The notes under the pieces were generated by a model. It was given only the letters and a program-made list of their open reading frames with translations, had not been told where the DNA came from and searched no databases. From Collibacillus ludicampi (GTDB taxonomy: Bacteria; Bacillota; Bacilli; Tumebacillales; BOQE01): 64,000 nucleotides of DNA. This document shows positions 44,371 to 53,072 of the stretch, one piece after another. Within the stretch, counting starts at the first letter, position 1. Every line of letters starts with the position of its first letter. Location of the stretch: positions 186,001 to 250,000 of the forward strand of contig NZ_BOQE01000001.1 in assembly GCF_023705585.1 (NCBI RefSeq), in the 5' to 3' direction. Both the position numbers and the translations under genes were made by a program.

Positions 44371-45282
44371 ATGCAATCAAATATAAAAAAATGGTTAACC
44401 TACGTCGTCCCGTCCGACATGGCAGGAAAAACGGTTCAGGAGATCTTGACAGGACCTTTGTCGATCTCCAGACGAATGATCCAAAAATTAACGCGAACCA
44501 AAGGAATCCTCTATAATGACAAACCGACTTTTCTCAAACGTCCGGTCAAAGAAGGCCATGTGATCAAAGTAGCCACATCAGTAGAGGAACATCTCAGCAT
44601 TGCTCCGGAACCGGTCGCATTTGACATCGTATTTGAAGATGAAGAATTGCTGATTGTAAACAAACCGCCGGGAGTCAACGTCCATCCTGTCCGTCCTGAT
44701 CAAAAAGAAACGTTGGCCGCAGGTATCGCTTATCATTGGTTGAAAAAAGGGGAAACAGCCAAAGTCAGATTCGTGCACCGATTGGATCGTGACACCTCAG
44801 GCCTCCTGGTGGTAGCCAAATCGATGTATGCACATCAACAACTTGATCGCCAGTTGAGGGAAAGATCTTTAAAAAGAGAATATCTTGCTCTTGTAGAAGG
44901 CCAGATGGCAAAACTCACGGGAACTTTTACATATCCGATTGGACGCGCGAAGAATCATGCTACCAAACGAATGGTTCGTCCGGATGGAGAACCTGCGATC
45001 ACGCATTATCATGTTCGGGAAACATTTGCGCATGCAAGTCTAGTCGAGCTCTCGCTGGAAACAGGACGCACGCATCAAATCCGAGTTCATTTGGCACATG
45101 CAGGCCATCCGGTCATCGGTGACAGACTGTACGGTTCCCCATCCCCTTTGATACAAAGACAAGCCCTACATGCGTTCCGCTTGACGCTTCAACACCCGGG
45201 GACGAAAGAAGAATTAACGTTTACCGCCGATTTGCCGGATGATATGAAGAACGCGGTCGCTCAATTTCGTGAACAAAGATAA
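44371..45282 (+). CDS. RluA/RluD-family pseudouridine synthase
   Basis: About 303 residues from ATG 44371. Residues 10-75 form an S4-like RNA-binding part; the catalytic domain has HRLDRDTSGLLVVAK with the catalytic Asp near residue 136, and ETGRTHQIRVHLAH later. It isomerises uridines in rRNA or tRNA; which sites is unknown. YjbO/YhcT/YlyB paralogues cannot be separated. Monocistronic with a terminator. Confidence 0.9.
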   Translation: MQSNIKKWLTYVVPSDMAGKTVQEILTGPLSISRRMIQKLTRTKGILYNDKPTFLKRPVKEGHVIKVATSVEEHLSIAPEPVAFDIVFEDEELLIVNKPPGVNVHPVRPDQKETLAAGIAYHWLKKGETAKVRFVHRLDRDTSGLLVVAKSMYAHQQLDRQLRERSLKREYLALVEGQMAKLTGTFTYPIGRAKNHATKRMVRPDGEPAITHYHVRETFAHASLVELSLETGRTHQIRVHLAHAGHPVIGDRLYGSPSPLIQRQALHAFRLTLQHPGTKEELTFTADLPDDMKNAVAQFREQR

Positions 45283-45287
45283 AAAGT

Positions 45288-45327
45288 AAAGAGAAGTCCC
45301 GTCCATCAGGACTTCTCTTTTTCTTTC
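45288..45327 (+). terminator. Terminator after the pseudouridine synthase gene
   Basis: AAAGAGAAGTCC pairs with GGACTTCTCTTT, followed by TTCTTTC. Confidence 0.9.
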
Positions 45328-45417
45328 ATCACGTGGATGTCGGAGGTTGTTTTTTTCTGTGTCCTCAGGACAACGAATTTCAACGCATATGGATACAGTA
45401 CGGCCGCGTGAATCGTC

Positions 45418-45852
45418 TTACAAATTTTTTATCTTTCGTTTTCCACAGGATTTCTTTTTGTGTAGAGAAGAATGACTGCGAGGGGTGGGCTTTCTTTCGG
45501 ATATAGGCATGAAAGGGAATCCGCCAAAAGGTTGTTGCTGATTTCCCGGCATCATCCAAAATGGATTCCCTTCACCAAACGGCCACGTTGGAGAAGACAT
45601 CTCTTTTTCAGAAAAAAAGTTACGATTCCCGTTGGAAAACATCTGTCTCATCGCATTCCACATCCATGGCGGAAAAGCAGTCGAGGACTGCTGTTGATTG
45701 CTACCGGGGGCGTGATGGGAAGGAAATTGAGGCATTCCCGGTATCTGAAAGGGAAATCCCTTTTGTTGCCCGAACAAACCGGGGAAGATCGACGTTTGTC
45801 CCTGAGGACCAAAGTACTGCTGTAGAAACCATGTCAAGAGATTTTTGATCAA
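45418..45852 (-). CDS. Pro/Gln/Phe-rich protein, possible coat component
   Basis: Starts at TTG 45852 (AAGGAGGGG seven bases upstream), 144 residues. After a short hydrophobic start (MIKNLLTWFLQQYFG), the chain is rich in Pro, Gln, Phe, Trp and Asn (FPFQIPGMPQFPSHH, PWMWNAMRQMF) and ends in a basic tail (LHKKKSCGKRKIKNL). Such low-complexity composition recalls spore-coat and YqfQ-like proteins, but no family is recognised. Confidence 0.55.
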   Translation of the reverse strand: MIKNLLTWFLQQYFGPQGQTSIFPGLFGQQKGFPFQIPGMPQFPSHHAPGSNQQQSSTAFPPWMWNAMRQMFSNGNRNFFSEKEMSSPTWPFGEGNPFWMMPGNQQQPFGGFPFMPISERKPTPRSHSSLHKKKSCGKRKIKNL

Positions 45853-45932
45853 ATTCCTGCCCCTCCTTTCGTCGATCTCCTACATTGAATGCGGTGAAAC
45901 AAGATTTCGAGAGGTACACGCGTCCAATTCGG

Positions 45933-45990
45933 AAAAAAAGAGACCCGTAGGTCTCTTAAGCAAAAAAGAGGCCGAATGCCCTCTTTCATC
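45933..45990 (-). terminator. Two tandem intrinsic terminators
   Basis: Minus strand: AAAGAGG / CCTCTTT with TTTTTT (45986-45962), then AAGAGACC / GGTCTCTT with a T7 run (45957-45933). They lie downstream of the Sec thioredoxin-like gene and upstream of the low-complexity gene. Confidence 0.88.
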
Positions 45991-46196
45991 AAATCAAATG
46001 TGTAATGGTTTGTTCCCCACTTTTCGGTAGGGGAACACACCGCCGTGATTCGAGCCTTACCGCTTACGGTCAACGGCAAAGGGGGAAGTTGTCGTTGCCG
46101 CATTTGCCCCTGCGACACTCTCAAAAGAACTTCTTGGGGAGGCTCGACGTACTCTATGTTATGAATGAAGCGAGGACTCGTTGAGGGCTTTTCCAC
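45987..46196 (-). CDS. Possible small protein after the Sec thioredoxin gene
   Basis: A frame from GTG 46196 is open but runs through both terminators, so its true 3' end is doubtful; only the upstream 70 codons (MEKPSTSPRF..., with CSPTEKWGTNHYTFDL) are plausible coding. The ribosome site is weak (AGGT). I do not recognise it. It may be an untranslated tail of the preceding gene. Confidence 0.22.
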
Positions 46197-46215
46197 TATA
46201 AAAGCTTACCTAATT

Positions 46216-46530
46216 TCATATCGAAGAAAATACCCACTCCTTCACTTCTTTCTCTGAAGCATCTCCGATATGACGTTTGATCTCCTTGCCGTTGTTGACA
46301 AGAATCATCGTGGGGACACTCAACACTCGAAAGAGGACACCGAGTTCAGGAGAATCGTCCAAATCCACATAAAAAAAGTTTACCTCTTGCACTTGTTTCG
46401 AAACGTTTGAGATCACCGATCTCATGACACCGCATGAAAATCAGGAATCGGTTCCGAATTCTAGTACGAGAGGGTTCCGCGACGTTCGCAGCCATCGACT
46501 GAGCTCCACTGTTGTAATCGTCTGAACCAC
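46216..46530 (-). CDS. Thioredoxin-like selenoprotein with U-x-x-C motif
   Basis: The frame from ATG 46425 lacks the thioredoxin active site. Extending upstream past an in-frame TGA (46443-46441) reaches GTG 46530 with GGGGGGAAG just before it. Read through, the product has 104 residues: MVQTITTVELSRWLRTSRNP, then LVLEFGTDSUFSCGVMRSV with Sec30 and Cys33 in place of C-x-x-C, then the thioredoxin elements FFYVDLDDSPELGVLFRVLS, cis-Pro VPTMILVNNG. A 7-bp hairpin with a GGU loop begins 17 bases after the UGA. SelA and SelD are encoded at 20.4-22.9 kb. Function inferred: a Sec-dependent thiol redox protein. Confidence 0.82.
46408..46443 (-). promoter_or_regulatory. Candidate SECIS hairpin of the thioredoxin-like gene
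   Basis: After the UGA (46443-46441), TGAGATC (46424-46418) pairs perfectly with GATCTCA (46414-46408) around a GGU loop 24-26 bases from the UGA. E. coli fdhF SECIS likewise has GGU in its apical loop at a similar distance. Confidence 0.7.
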
Positions 46531-46628
46531 AATCTTCCCCCCTTCCCTGCTTCTTTCATTTATCATTTACATGGTTTAATATAATATGAATAATATACGA
46601 ATCAAATAAATTTAATAGGAGGAACATC

Positions 46629-47123
46629 ATGAAGAGGAAACTTCTGATTGCTGGTGTAAGTATCGCTCTCCTGGGGTTTGGTTTGACAGGATGCGGAAAT
46701 ACGGACACGAAGCAAACAGATACAACGCAAGCGACAGCCACTGAAAAAGATAAAGCAGCCGATGTTGTAAAACAGTTCTTGGATACTCAAGCGAAGATCA
46801 CATATAAGGATCCCGCTTCATTTAAGGCAGGCGACAAGTTTTTAACACCCGAAACCGCCAAAACGTATAATGAGGAACGTTCTGCCATGTATAAATATTT
46901 TACGAGTGCCAAAATCACAATGAACGGAAGTCCGGTTACTGTGACATTTATTAAACAAGAAGGAAATAAGTATATCTTTGAAGGGAAAACGACGCTTACC
47001 TTACATAGTGACAATGATAACAAGTCGCAAGGCAATATCACGATCGACAATGATTTCACGGTCAGCAAAGAGGCAAACGGTGGTTTCTTGATCAGCGAGA
47101 TCAAAAATCATGGAGCCAAATAG
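46629..47123 (+). CDS. Hypothetical lipoprotein
   Basis: A 164-residue protein with a lipoprotein signal (LLGFGLTGC, Cys22), a Thr/Gln-rich linker and a small alpha+beta domain (about 45-160; KDPASFKAGDKFLTPETAKTYNEE, KYIFEGKTTLTLHSD) of the kind seen in extracytoplasmic NTF2-like proteins. AGGAGG lies six bases before the ATG. Function unknown. Divergent from the Sec thioredoxin-like gene across a 98-base intergenic region, so both could share control. Confidence 0.75.
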   Translation: MKRKLLIAGVSIALLGFGLTGCGNTDTKQTDTTQATATEKDKAADVVKQFLDTQAKITYKDPASFKAGDKFLTPETAKTYNEERSAMYKYFTSAKITMNGSPVTVTFIKQEGNKYIFEGKTTLTLHSDNDNKSQGNITIDNDFTVSKEANGGFLISEIKNHGAK

Positions 47124-47137
47124 ATCGGATTCTTCGA

Positions 47138-47163
47138 GACTACCTTTGAAAATTAGTGCTTGA
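47138..47163 (+). repeat. Relic of the modular repeat (left tip)
   Basis: GACTACCTTTGAAAATTAG followed by TGCTTGA matches the junction and left tip of the family; nothing more of the element follows. A short palindrome, AGGCTGGCT / AGCCAGCCT, at 47194-47212 may end the lipoprotein transcript. Confidence 0.5.
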
Positions 47164-47225
47164 ACGGTATGTGTGGCTATTAAGGAATTTTCGAGGCTGG
47201 CTCAGCCAGCCTTCATGTTTCTTTA

Positions 47226-47999
47226 TCAATCTCCGTCGAATAATCCTCCTAAAAATCCCCCTTCTTCTCGACGGCTGCCACCGGCGATCGGGGAAGCGGA
47301 AATGATATGGTCTGCCAAGCGGCTGAGTGGCAAGGATTGTATCCACACTTTTCCAGGACCTCGCAGTGTCGCGAAAAACATACCTTCTCCTCCGAAGAGC
47401 GCAGTTTTAATGCCTCCAACAAATTCGATGTCATAGGTGACTCCTTGCGTCAAGGCAACGAGATTTCCCGCGTGGATACGCAATAGCTCTCCGGCAACTA
47501 ATTCCCTCTCGTATATCGTCCCTCCGGCATGAATAAAGGCAAGACCTTCCCCTTCGAGCTTCTCCATGATAAAACCTTCACCGCCGAAAAAACCAGCTCC
47601 TAATCTCCTTTGAAAATCGATACCGACAGAAATACCTTTAGCCGCACATAAAAATGCATCTTTTTGGCACACGATTTTGCCGCCGTATATGCGAAGATCG
47701 AGTGGTATGATCTTACCGGGATAAGGAGCGGAAAAGGCCACTCGTTTCTTGTCATAACTTAGATTTGTAAACTCTGTCATAAACAAACTTTCGCCAGCCA
47801 ACCATCTTTTTCCTGCCCCGATCAATTTCCCCATAAATCCTTGCTGTGAACCATCTCCGAACAGCGTCTGAATCTGAACGCCATCTTCCATCATCATGAG
47901 ACTACCAGCTTCTGCAATCACACTTTCTTGCGGATCCAGTTCGATTTCTACAAATTGCATCTCATTCCCGTGAATCTGAAAGTCAATCTCATGGGCCAT
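47226..47999 (-). CDS. AIM24 / TIGR00266 family protein
   Basis: About 257 residues from ATG 47999 (GAGAGGTG upstream). A beta-rich protein with repeated Gly-rich strands: [56 protein letters not shown]. The family relates to mitochondrial AIM24 and tryptophan-RNA-binding attenuator-like folds; function unsettled, some members bind membranes. The last residues [18 protein letters not shown] look like a disordered tail. Confidence 0.88.
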   Translation of the reverse strand: MAHEIDFQIHGNEMQFVEIELDPQESVIAEAGSLMMMEDGVQIQTLFGDGSQQGFMGKLIGAGKRWLAGESLFMTEFTNLSYDKKRVAFSAPYPGKIIPLDLRIYGGKIVCQKDAFLCAAKGISVGIDFQRRLGAGFFGGEGFIMEKLEGEGLAFIHAGGTIYERELVAGELLRIHAGNLVALTQGVTYDIEFVGGIKTALFGGEGMFFATLRGPGKVWIQSLPLSRLADHIISASPIAGGSRREEGGFLGGLFDGD

Positions 48000-48035
48000 G
48001 CCATACACCTCTCCTCTCAGTTTCATTACTTCCAT

Positions 48036-48392
48036 GCATCCGCATGTAACAGATTAAGTTTCTTTGAAATGAAAATCAAGGATTTTTTTACTAAATATCT
48101 CTATTATGTAATCTTTGTGTTTCTTTTTCATTGACAGGTAGAAAAATTTTCTCATACTAAAAATGAAAGTTGTGCTGAATCCCCATGTTCTCATTTATGC
48201 TTAATGAACGATGATGAATTATAATCTATATTTATAAAATTGACAATCTTATATTATATTTTTTATAATCCTTACTGTTGAGATTTTAACATGGTTTTCC
48301 ATACATGTCTCTTTCGAATATTCCCTGGGAATTTAAATGCACAAGAATTTTATACATACAAAATTTCCACAATGAAAGGAAGGCGATCATTT
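48036..48392. other. AT-rich spacer without recognised gene
   Basis: Very AT-rich. No frame with a ribosome site is seen; it presumably holds the promoters of the divergent AIM24-like gene and the 66-residue gene. Confidence 0.5.
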
Positions 48393-48593
48393 ATGTACAT
48401 AAAAGTAACCAGACAAGATATTTTTAATTCGTTCATGATATCACAATTACAAGGAAAAAAGCAGGATCTCCTGGATATGCTGGCTTTTTCTCCAGACTTG
48501 GCGGAAAGTGAAATTGCGGAGATTAACCAGTTAATCAGCCTCATTGATTACAGAATGGAAGATATTAATGAATTGATGGAGAACGTGGTGTAA
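48393..48593 (+). CDS. Small hypothetical helical protein (66 aa)
   Basis: ATG at 48393 with GGAAGG about eleven bases upstream; 66 residues predicted to form two long helices (DIFNSFMISQLQGKKQDLLDML; EIAEINQLISLIDYRMEDI). No family recognised. A good terminator follows within 35 bases, supporting a real transcript. The longer frame from 48291 lacks a ribosome site. Confidence 0.6.
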   Translation: MYIKVTRQDIFNSFMISQLQGKKQDLLDMLAFSPDLAESEIAEINQLISLIDYRMEDINELMENVV

Positions 48594-48626
48594 ACATCGG
48601 CACTTTTTGATCATGATTGAAGCGAG

Positions 48627-48665
48627 TGAATGCCGTTCTTACGAACGGCATTCATTTTCATTCTT
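48627..48665. terminator. Terminator after the 66-aa gene
   Basis: TGAATGCCGTTC pairs with GAACGGCATTCA with T-rich sequence following on the plus strand. Confidence 0.85.
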
Positions 48666-48730
48666 TCACTCCGGGAAGAGTCGCTGCTTCGCTTCGGAGA
48701 AGTCCGTTTCTTTAGTAACTTGATTCCGTT

Positions 48731-49174
48731 TTACCGATAAACATGGTTATCAAATTTCACGTAGCCAACCGGATGGTGAGTGAAATGCAGGACAGGATCT
48801 TTGTCTCCGTCATTCGGAACATACATACCTTTTAATTCCATATGCTTTCCAATCGCATGTTCCAAGTGTAAACGCTCCGGAATTCCATCTTTGTCCCCGT
48901 AGCGTAAGGCAACCAATACGTTCCCCTTCGTATCTACAGGAACGCTTTTGGGATTTTCCAGCACTTTATCGATATGGATGAGGAATCGCTGATGTTTCGC
49001 CCCTTTTTCATCATCAGGAAGCACTTTTACAACCGTTGCTTCCACTGTAACAGGATATTCTTTTGATACAGGATTTTCCTTCGAATCGGGCGTATCTTTT
49101 GAACAAGCGGCGACTGTAAGCAGAACAACGAACAGAGTCAACAACATGAATATTTTATCTAAAACCTTCTTCAT
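48731..49174 (-). CDS. Lipoprotein with DUF3465-like domain
   Basis: About 147 residues from ATG 49174 (AGGTGG upstream). Lipobox LLTVAAC, then a domain with EATVVKVLPDDEKGAKHQRFLIHI, GKHMELKGMYV and HFTHHPVGYVKFDNHVYR, matching the DUF3465 pattern (an OB-like fold of unknown role). Anchored outside the membrane. Ends some 70 bases from a convergent terminator. Confidence 0.75.
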   Translation of the reverse strand: MKKVLDKIFMLLTLFVVLLTVAACSKDTPDSKENPVSKEYPVTVEATVVKVLPDDEKGAKHQRFLIHIDKVLENPKSVPVDTKGNVLVALRYGDKDGIPERLHLEHAIGKHMELKGMYVPNDGDKDPVLHFTHHPVGYVKFDNHVYR

Positions 49175-49406
49175 CACTACCACCTGTGCTCATCAAACTT
49201 GTATCGTTTTCCTTGCAGTTACCATGATATTTAAGAGCATCGTGTCCCCCAGACACCGACATTTTGAAAATCAATCCGCAGTACTAGACATATTCAAATA
49301 CGACCCTTCTTACTCATAGATTGTGAAATCACTAGAAATTCCGTTTCAGACTGATTCATCATTTGATGTGGTGTAAGAGGGTAGTACTTCATGTGAAACG
49401 TTGCGA

Positions 49407-49775
49407 TTATCCGTTTATCCACGCACCAATCGTGTAACCTAAGAAAGCAAAGAGTATACCGAACAGATAACTTATGCCTAAATAGAGGCCAAGAACTCTC
49501 CATTCTTTTTGTTTTGCCAACTGGAGACTATCCACTTTGAACGTTGAGAACGTTGTAAAAGCTCCCATGAAACCGGTACCGAATAGTAAATAGATCGAGG
49601 TTCCCCATTTTCCCCCAATAATGAAGCCTAATAAAAATGACCCCAAAAGATTTACAAATAAAGTTCCGTACGGAAACCTCGATGAAACGCGCCCCGCAAT
49701 CCACTGACTCGAACAATAGCGAGCAATCGCCCCAAAAAAACCTCCAACGCCGACCAATAAACCATCCCACATCAT
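49407..49775 (-). CDS. crcB: Fluoride channel subunit Fluc/CrcB (copy 1)
   Basis: A 122-residue four-helix protein with GGFFGAIARY, the NLLGSFLLG motif and GFMGAFTTFSTF, all Fluc hallmarks (pore Asn and the Phe-box). It exports fluoride as a dual-topology dimer. It starts 6 bases beyond the second fluc gene; two paired Fluc genes in Bacilli can form antiparallel heterodimers. Downstream of a fluoride riboswitch. Confidence 0.95.
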   Translation of the reverse strand: MMWDGLLVGVGGFFGAIARYCSSQWIAGRVSSRFPYGTLFVNLLGSFLLGFIIGGKWGTSIYLLFGTGFMGAFTTFSTFKVDSLQLAKQKEWRVLGLYLGISYLFGILFAFLGYTIGAWING

Positions 49776-49781
49776 CTTGAT

Positions 49782-50171
49782 TCACTCCTCTCTCGTTATC
49801 CCTCTTAATTTAAAAAGGCGGTAACCGCACCATGCCATCAGTAATCCCCCCCATAGACTTAGGAGAACGTAAAGAATAGCGATACCCCATAATCCCTTCT
49901 GAATGAGAGCCAAAGTCTCCGCACTAAAAGTGGAAAATGTAGTAAAAGACCCGATAAACCCCGTACCAAAACCTACGCGTATCCACGATGGAAAGTTTTT
50001 ATGGCTTGCTGCCCAGGGAGTGAACCATCCGAGAATGATACATCCCAGATAATTGATCAACAGAGTTTCCAAAGGAAATGAGAGGGACCACCATGAATGA
50101 ATAAGTAACCCCAAATCATAACGGAATAAGGCACCCAGTACTCCAGCGATTCCGACAATGAAATAAATCAT
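49782..50171 (-). CDS. crcB: Fluoride channel subunit Fluc/CrcB (copy 2)
   Basis: A 129-residue paralogue with LGALFRYDLG, NYLGCIILG and GTGFIGSFTTFSTF. AAAAAGGTGGTG precedes the ATG. First gene after the fluoride riboswitch and transcribed with the other fluc gene. Confidence 0.95.
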   Translation of the reverse strand: MIYFIVGIAGVLGALFRYDLGLLIHSWWSLSFPLETLLINYLGCIILGWFTPWAASHKNFPSWIRVGFGTGFIGSFTTFSTFSAETLALIQKGLWGIAILYVLLSLWGGLLMAWCGYRLFKLRGITREE

Positions 50172-50307
50172 TTGACACCACCTTTTTCATAAACAGTTTC
50201 CTATCGAAGTTCTTCGAGGGTACCACTGCGTTAAAGAGAGCTTTTTCATCCGCAAACCATCTCATGGGGGTAAAGAAGCTTCCCCTTAAACACTTGTTCC
50301 CGATGAT

Positions 50308-50387
50308 AAAAATAACAGACTCCCACCATGATATACTGGTAGGAGTCATTAGCCACCCGGGCGCTTATGGCGAACTCCATCGCCTTT
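50308..50387 (-). promoter_or_regulatory. Fluoride riboswitch (crcB motif)
   Basis: Minus strand from 50387: GGCGATGGAGTTCGCCATAA, then GCTAATGACTCCTACCA, the conserved crcB-motif strands. GACTCCTACCA (50347-50337) then pairs with TGGTGGGAGTC (50328-50318) to form a terminator with TGTTATTTTT, the off state. It precedes the two fluc genes by 140 bases. Confidence 0.95.
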
Positions 50388-50547
50388 GTTGATTACAATG
50401 AAAACTAAAAAAAGTATACCGAATGTCATTTCTTGTATCAAGACAACACTCCTGCTCCAACCCCATCAACACGGAAAAATATTACATGTATCCTGGAAAA
50501 GAAACTGTTAAACCATATCATTACTGAATCCCCAGTGTGGTGGTCAT

Positions 50548-51273
50548 ATGAAGAAACGCACACGATACATGAAAGTAATCTTTTTTTGTTGTATAGCTTT
50601 ACTACTGACTCCTGCCATCGTTCATGCTGGTAAAAAGGGACGTATTTATTTGGGGTCTCACGAACAAATCCTTAGGGAAATTCCAACAACAGAAAAATTG
50701 GTTGCTCTTTCCTTTGATGACGGACCGAATCCGAGATACACACCTCAAGTATTAGACCTATTGAAACAATATAACGCCAAAGCAACATTTTTTGTGATCG
50801 GCTCACGGGTCGAAAAATTTAGGGATTTGGTGCAAAGAGAAGCCATGGAAGGGCATGAAGTTGCTAATCATTCCTATCGTCATACTTTTAAAAAGTTATC
50901 TGAAAAAGAATTTAAAGAAGACTTAACGAAAGCACAAAAAGCAATTTATTATGCAACAGGACATTTTTCACACCTCTATCGCCCTCCAGGGGGATATTAT
51001 GATGAAATGACGATTCATCTTGCCAAAAGCGAGGGGTATATCATCGTCCTTTGGTCGAAGGACACCAGAGATTGGAGTAAGCCTGGCGTGGATAAAATTG
51101 TCCATCAGGTGCTCGATCATTTGCATAACGGTGACATCATCCTCTTTCATGACCACGGGCGTGATCGCGGACAAACGATTCAGGCATTAGCAAAAATACT
51201 CCCGGAGATTCAAGCAAAAGGATATCAATGCGTTACGATCTCAGAGTTGTTAAAAACAAAAGCGAGTCCGTAG
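50548..51273 (+). CDS. Secreted polysaccharide deacetylase
   Basis: A 241-residue protein with a signal peptide (about 1-27, cleavage near VHAGKK) and a NodB domain: LSFDDGPNPRYT, ANHSYRHTF metal motif, YRPPGGYYDE and IILFHDHGRDR. Residues agree with PdaA/PgdA-type peptidoglycan deacetylases. Transcribed divergently from the fluoride channel genes. GTGGTGG precedes the ATG. Confidence 0.92.
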   Translation: MKKRTRYMKVIFFCCIALLLTPAIVHAGKKGRIYLGSHEQILREIPTTEKLVALSFDDGPNPRYTPQVLDLLKQYNAKATFFVIGSRVEKFRDLVQREAMEGHEVANHSYRHTFKKLSEKEFKEDLTKAQKAIYYATGHFSHLYRPPGGYYDEMTIHLAKSEGYIIVLWSKDTRDWSKPGVDKIVHQVLDHLHNGDIILFHDHGRDRGQTIQALAKILPEIQAKGYQCVTISELLKTKASP

Positions 51274-51511
51274 ACGAATCGACTCATACGGTCAAGTTGA
51301 ACATGAAAAATCTACCATGTTGGGTAAATAACTAAACGACAATCACAGTTCTATCTACTTTTAGCGTTCTGCCAATATGATCGAGCAGTGTTAAAAAACC
51401 GTTCTGTCTCGTTTTCAGATGAAGTCATCTCAATCATGGACACGTGAAACCTTTGAGACGCTGAAGGAATGGATCTCGGATGAACTGGTTCAAGTGAGGA
51501 GGCAGTTACAT

Positions 51512-51739
51512 ATGAACGCTATCTTAACCGTTGAGAAGGAAAGGCGTAACGTGGACGTACTAGTGGAGTTTAAGGAGAAGGGTTTGATCAAAGAAGCACA
51601 ATACATGTCGCCCATGCTAGAAGCGGAGGCGGTGGAGAGATTTAAAGCCGTACCCCGAAGAAGAGATGTATGCATATCCCGTTCTCCTATGGTCGGAAAC
51701 GTAAAAAATGATGGGCCGGAGTGTATCGGAAGGATGTAA
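51512..51739 (+). CDS. Small hypothetical protein, maybe decayed
   Basis: ATG at 51512 has AGGAGG nine bases upstream; 75 residues (MNAILTVEKERRNVDVLVEF...). The same frame extends to ATG 51419. Charged, no known domain; the C-terminal part looks out of character. It may be a remnant of a longer gene. Confidence 0.35.
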   Translation: MNAILTVEKERRNVDVLVEFKEKGLIKEAQYMSPMLEAEAVERFKAVPRRRDVCISRSPMVGNVKNDGPECIGRM

Positions 51740-51762
51740 TATACGTTAAGGACTTAAAGATG

Positions 51763-51812
51763 AGAAATGCCGGTTTCTCCTACTCTGCAGAGGAAACTTG
51801 CATTTTTCGATT
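51763..51812. terminator. Terminator-like hairpin
   Basis: GAAATGC-GGTTTC pairs with GAAAC-TTGCATTT and a T5 tail on the plus strand, between the small gene and the desaturase stop. Confidence 0.6.
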
Positions 51813-51882
51813 CGTTCAAATCAAATCTTTGATGTAATAAAAATGATTATAAACGAAGCGATTTATCGGAAATATATGTTAG

Positions 51883-52902
51883 TCACTCTTTCGCTTTCCG
51901 GGCAATTAAGAAACGCTTGATGTACCCGAACCCCATCAACTTTCTGCGATTTTCGTCCCATATGCGGAAGTTAAGCGATCTCAGGCTGGACAAAAGGGTA
52001 ACAGGCGTCACATTCTGAAACATCGTATTCTCTTCATGAGCACGGTCCAGATAGTAGTTTGGCACCCGAGGACTCAGGTGATGAATATGGTGGAAGCCAA
52101 TGTTTCCCGTGAACCAATGCAGAACCTTTGGCAGCTTATAGAATGAGCTCCCGCGTAGAGCCGCATTCATATGATCCCATTTATCTCCTTTTTCGAAGTA
52201 GGTCCCCTCAAACTGATGCTGAACGTAGAAGAGCCAGACGCCGAACAAACTCGAAATTAGAAAGACAGGTCCCTGGACCAATAAGAACGTTTTCCAGCCG
52301 ATTGTCCAACAAAGCAGCCCGGTAACGACTGCTATTCCGAGGTTGATCAAGTAGGTATTAAGCCGTTCCTTCATCTTGGCCCCCTTCCGGTTAAATCGGT
52401 ATTTAATGAGGAAAACGTAGGAAGGACCGAGTCCGAACATAATCAGCGGGTTCCTGTACATGCGATAAGCCAGTCGCTTCAGTGGCGGTAACGCCAGATA
52501 TTCTTCCACTGTCAACGTCCAAATGTCCCCTATGCCGCGCCGATCCAGGTTACCACTGGTAGCGTGATGGACCGAATGAGTGTGCCGCCACTGATAGAAT
52601 GGGCAGCAGGTCAAAATACCGGCAATCGTTCCTAACACCTCGTTTGCGGTCCGACTGGAAAAGAAGGAACCATGACAGCAGTCATGAAAGATGATGAAGA
52701 TCCGGACCAACAAGCCAGCTGCTAGACCAGTCAGCACCAAAGTGAGCCAATAGGACACCGAAAGGCTCAAATACGCAGCGTACCAGAACAGAAAGAAGGG
52801 TACACAGGTGTTAATAATTTGCCAAACGCTCCGCTTCACGTTCGGTCTCTCGTAAGGTGCAATTATCTTCCTCCAGCTTTCCTTCATTTTGTGATCTATC
52901 AC
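51883..52902 (-). CDS. des: Membrane fatty acid desaturase
   Basis: About 339 residues from GTG 52902 (GGAGAGGAG six bases upstream). All three His boxes of membrane di-iron desaturases are present: HDCCHG, HTHSVHH and HHIHH, with four membrane segments. It resembles the delta-5 acyl-lipid desaturase Des of B. subtilis, which adjusts membrane fluidity at low temperature. No desK/desR genes are adjacent. A long leader with a strong hairpin precedes it. Confidence 0.92.
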   Translation of the reverse strand: MIDHKMKESWRKIIAPYERPNVKRSVWQIINTCVPFFLFWYAAYLSLSVSYWLTLVLTGLAAGLLVRIFIIFHDCCHGSFFSSRTANEVLGTIAGILTCCPFYQWRHTHSVHHATSGNLDRRGIGDIWTLTVEEYLALPPLKRLAYRMYRNPLIMFGLGPSYVFLIKYRFNRKGAKMKERLNTYLINLGIAVVTGLLCWTIGWKTFLLVQGPVFLISSLFGVWLFYVQHQFEGTYFEKGDKWDHMNAALRGSSFYKLPKVLHWFTGNIGFHHIHHLSPRVPNYYLDRAHEENTMFQNVTPVTLLSSLRSLNFRIWDENRRKLMGFGYIKRFLIARKAKE

Positions 52903-52988
52903 TAAAAACTCCTCTCCCTCATTCAAGATCTGAATTCATTTTTGTTATTAAGCACATCGAATTGCCCATCGAATTACTTTTCATGAAC

Positions 52989-53018
52989 AACGACCGCTAA
53001 TATACATTAGCGGTCGTT
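52989..53018 (-). promoter_or_regulatory. Hairpin in the desaturase leader
   Basis: AACGACCGCTAA pairs perfectly with TTAGCGGTCGTT around a six-base loop, in the middle of the roughly 165-base leader of the desaturase transcript. No T run on that strand. It could be an RNA-stability or temperature element, or a terminator for the opposite strand. Confidence 0.55.
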
Positions 53019-53072
53019 AGGCGTTTTCGTAACGTATACTCGATATCTGTGAATATTTAAACTATTATAACA

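Noticed and set aside
45849-45986. 3' half of the frame after the Sec thioredoxin gene
   Set aside because: It translates two intrinsic terminators; only the first part could be coding.
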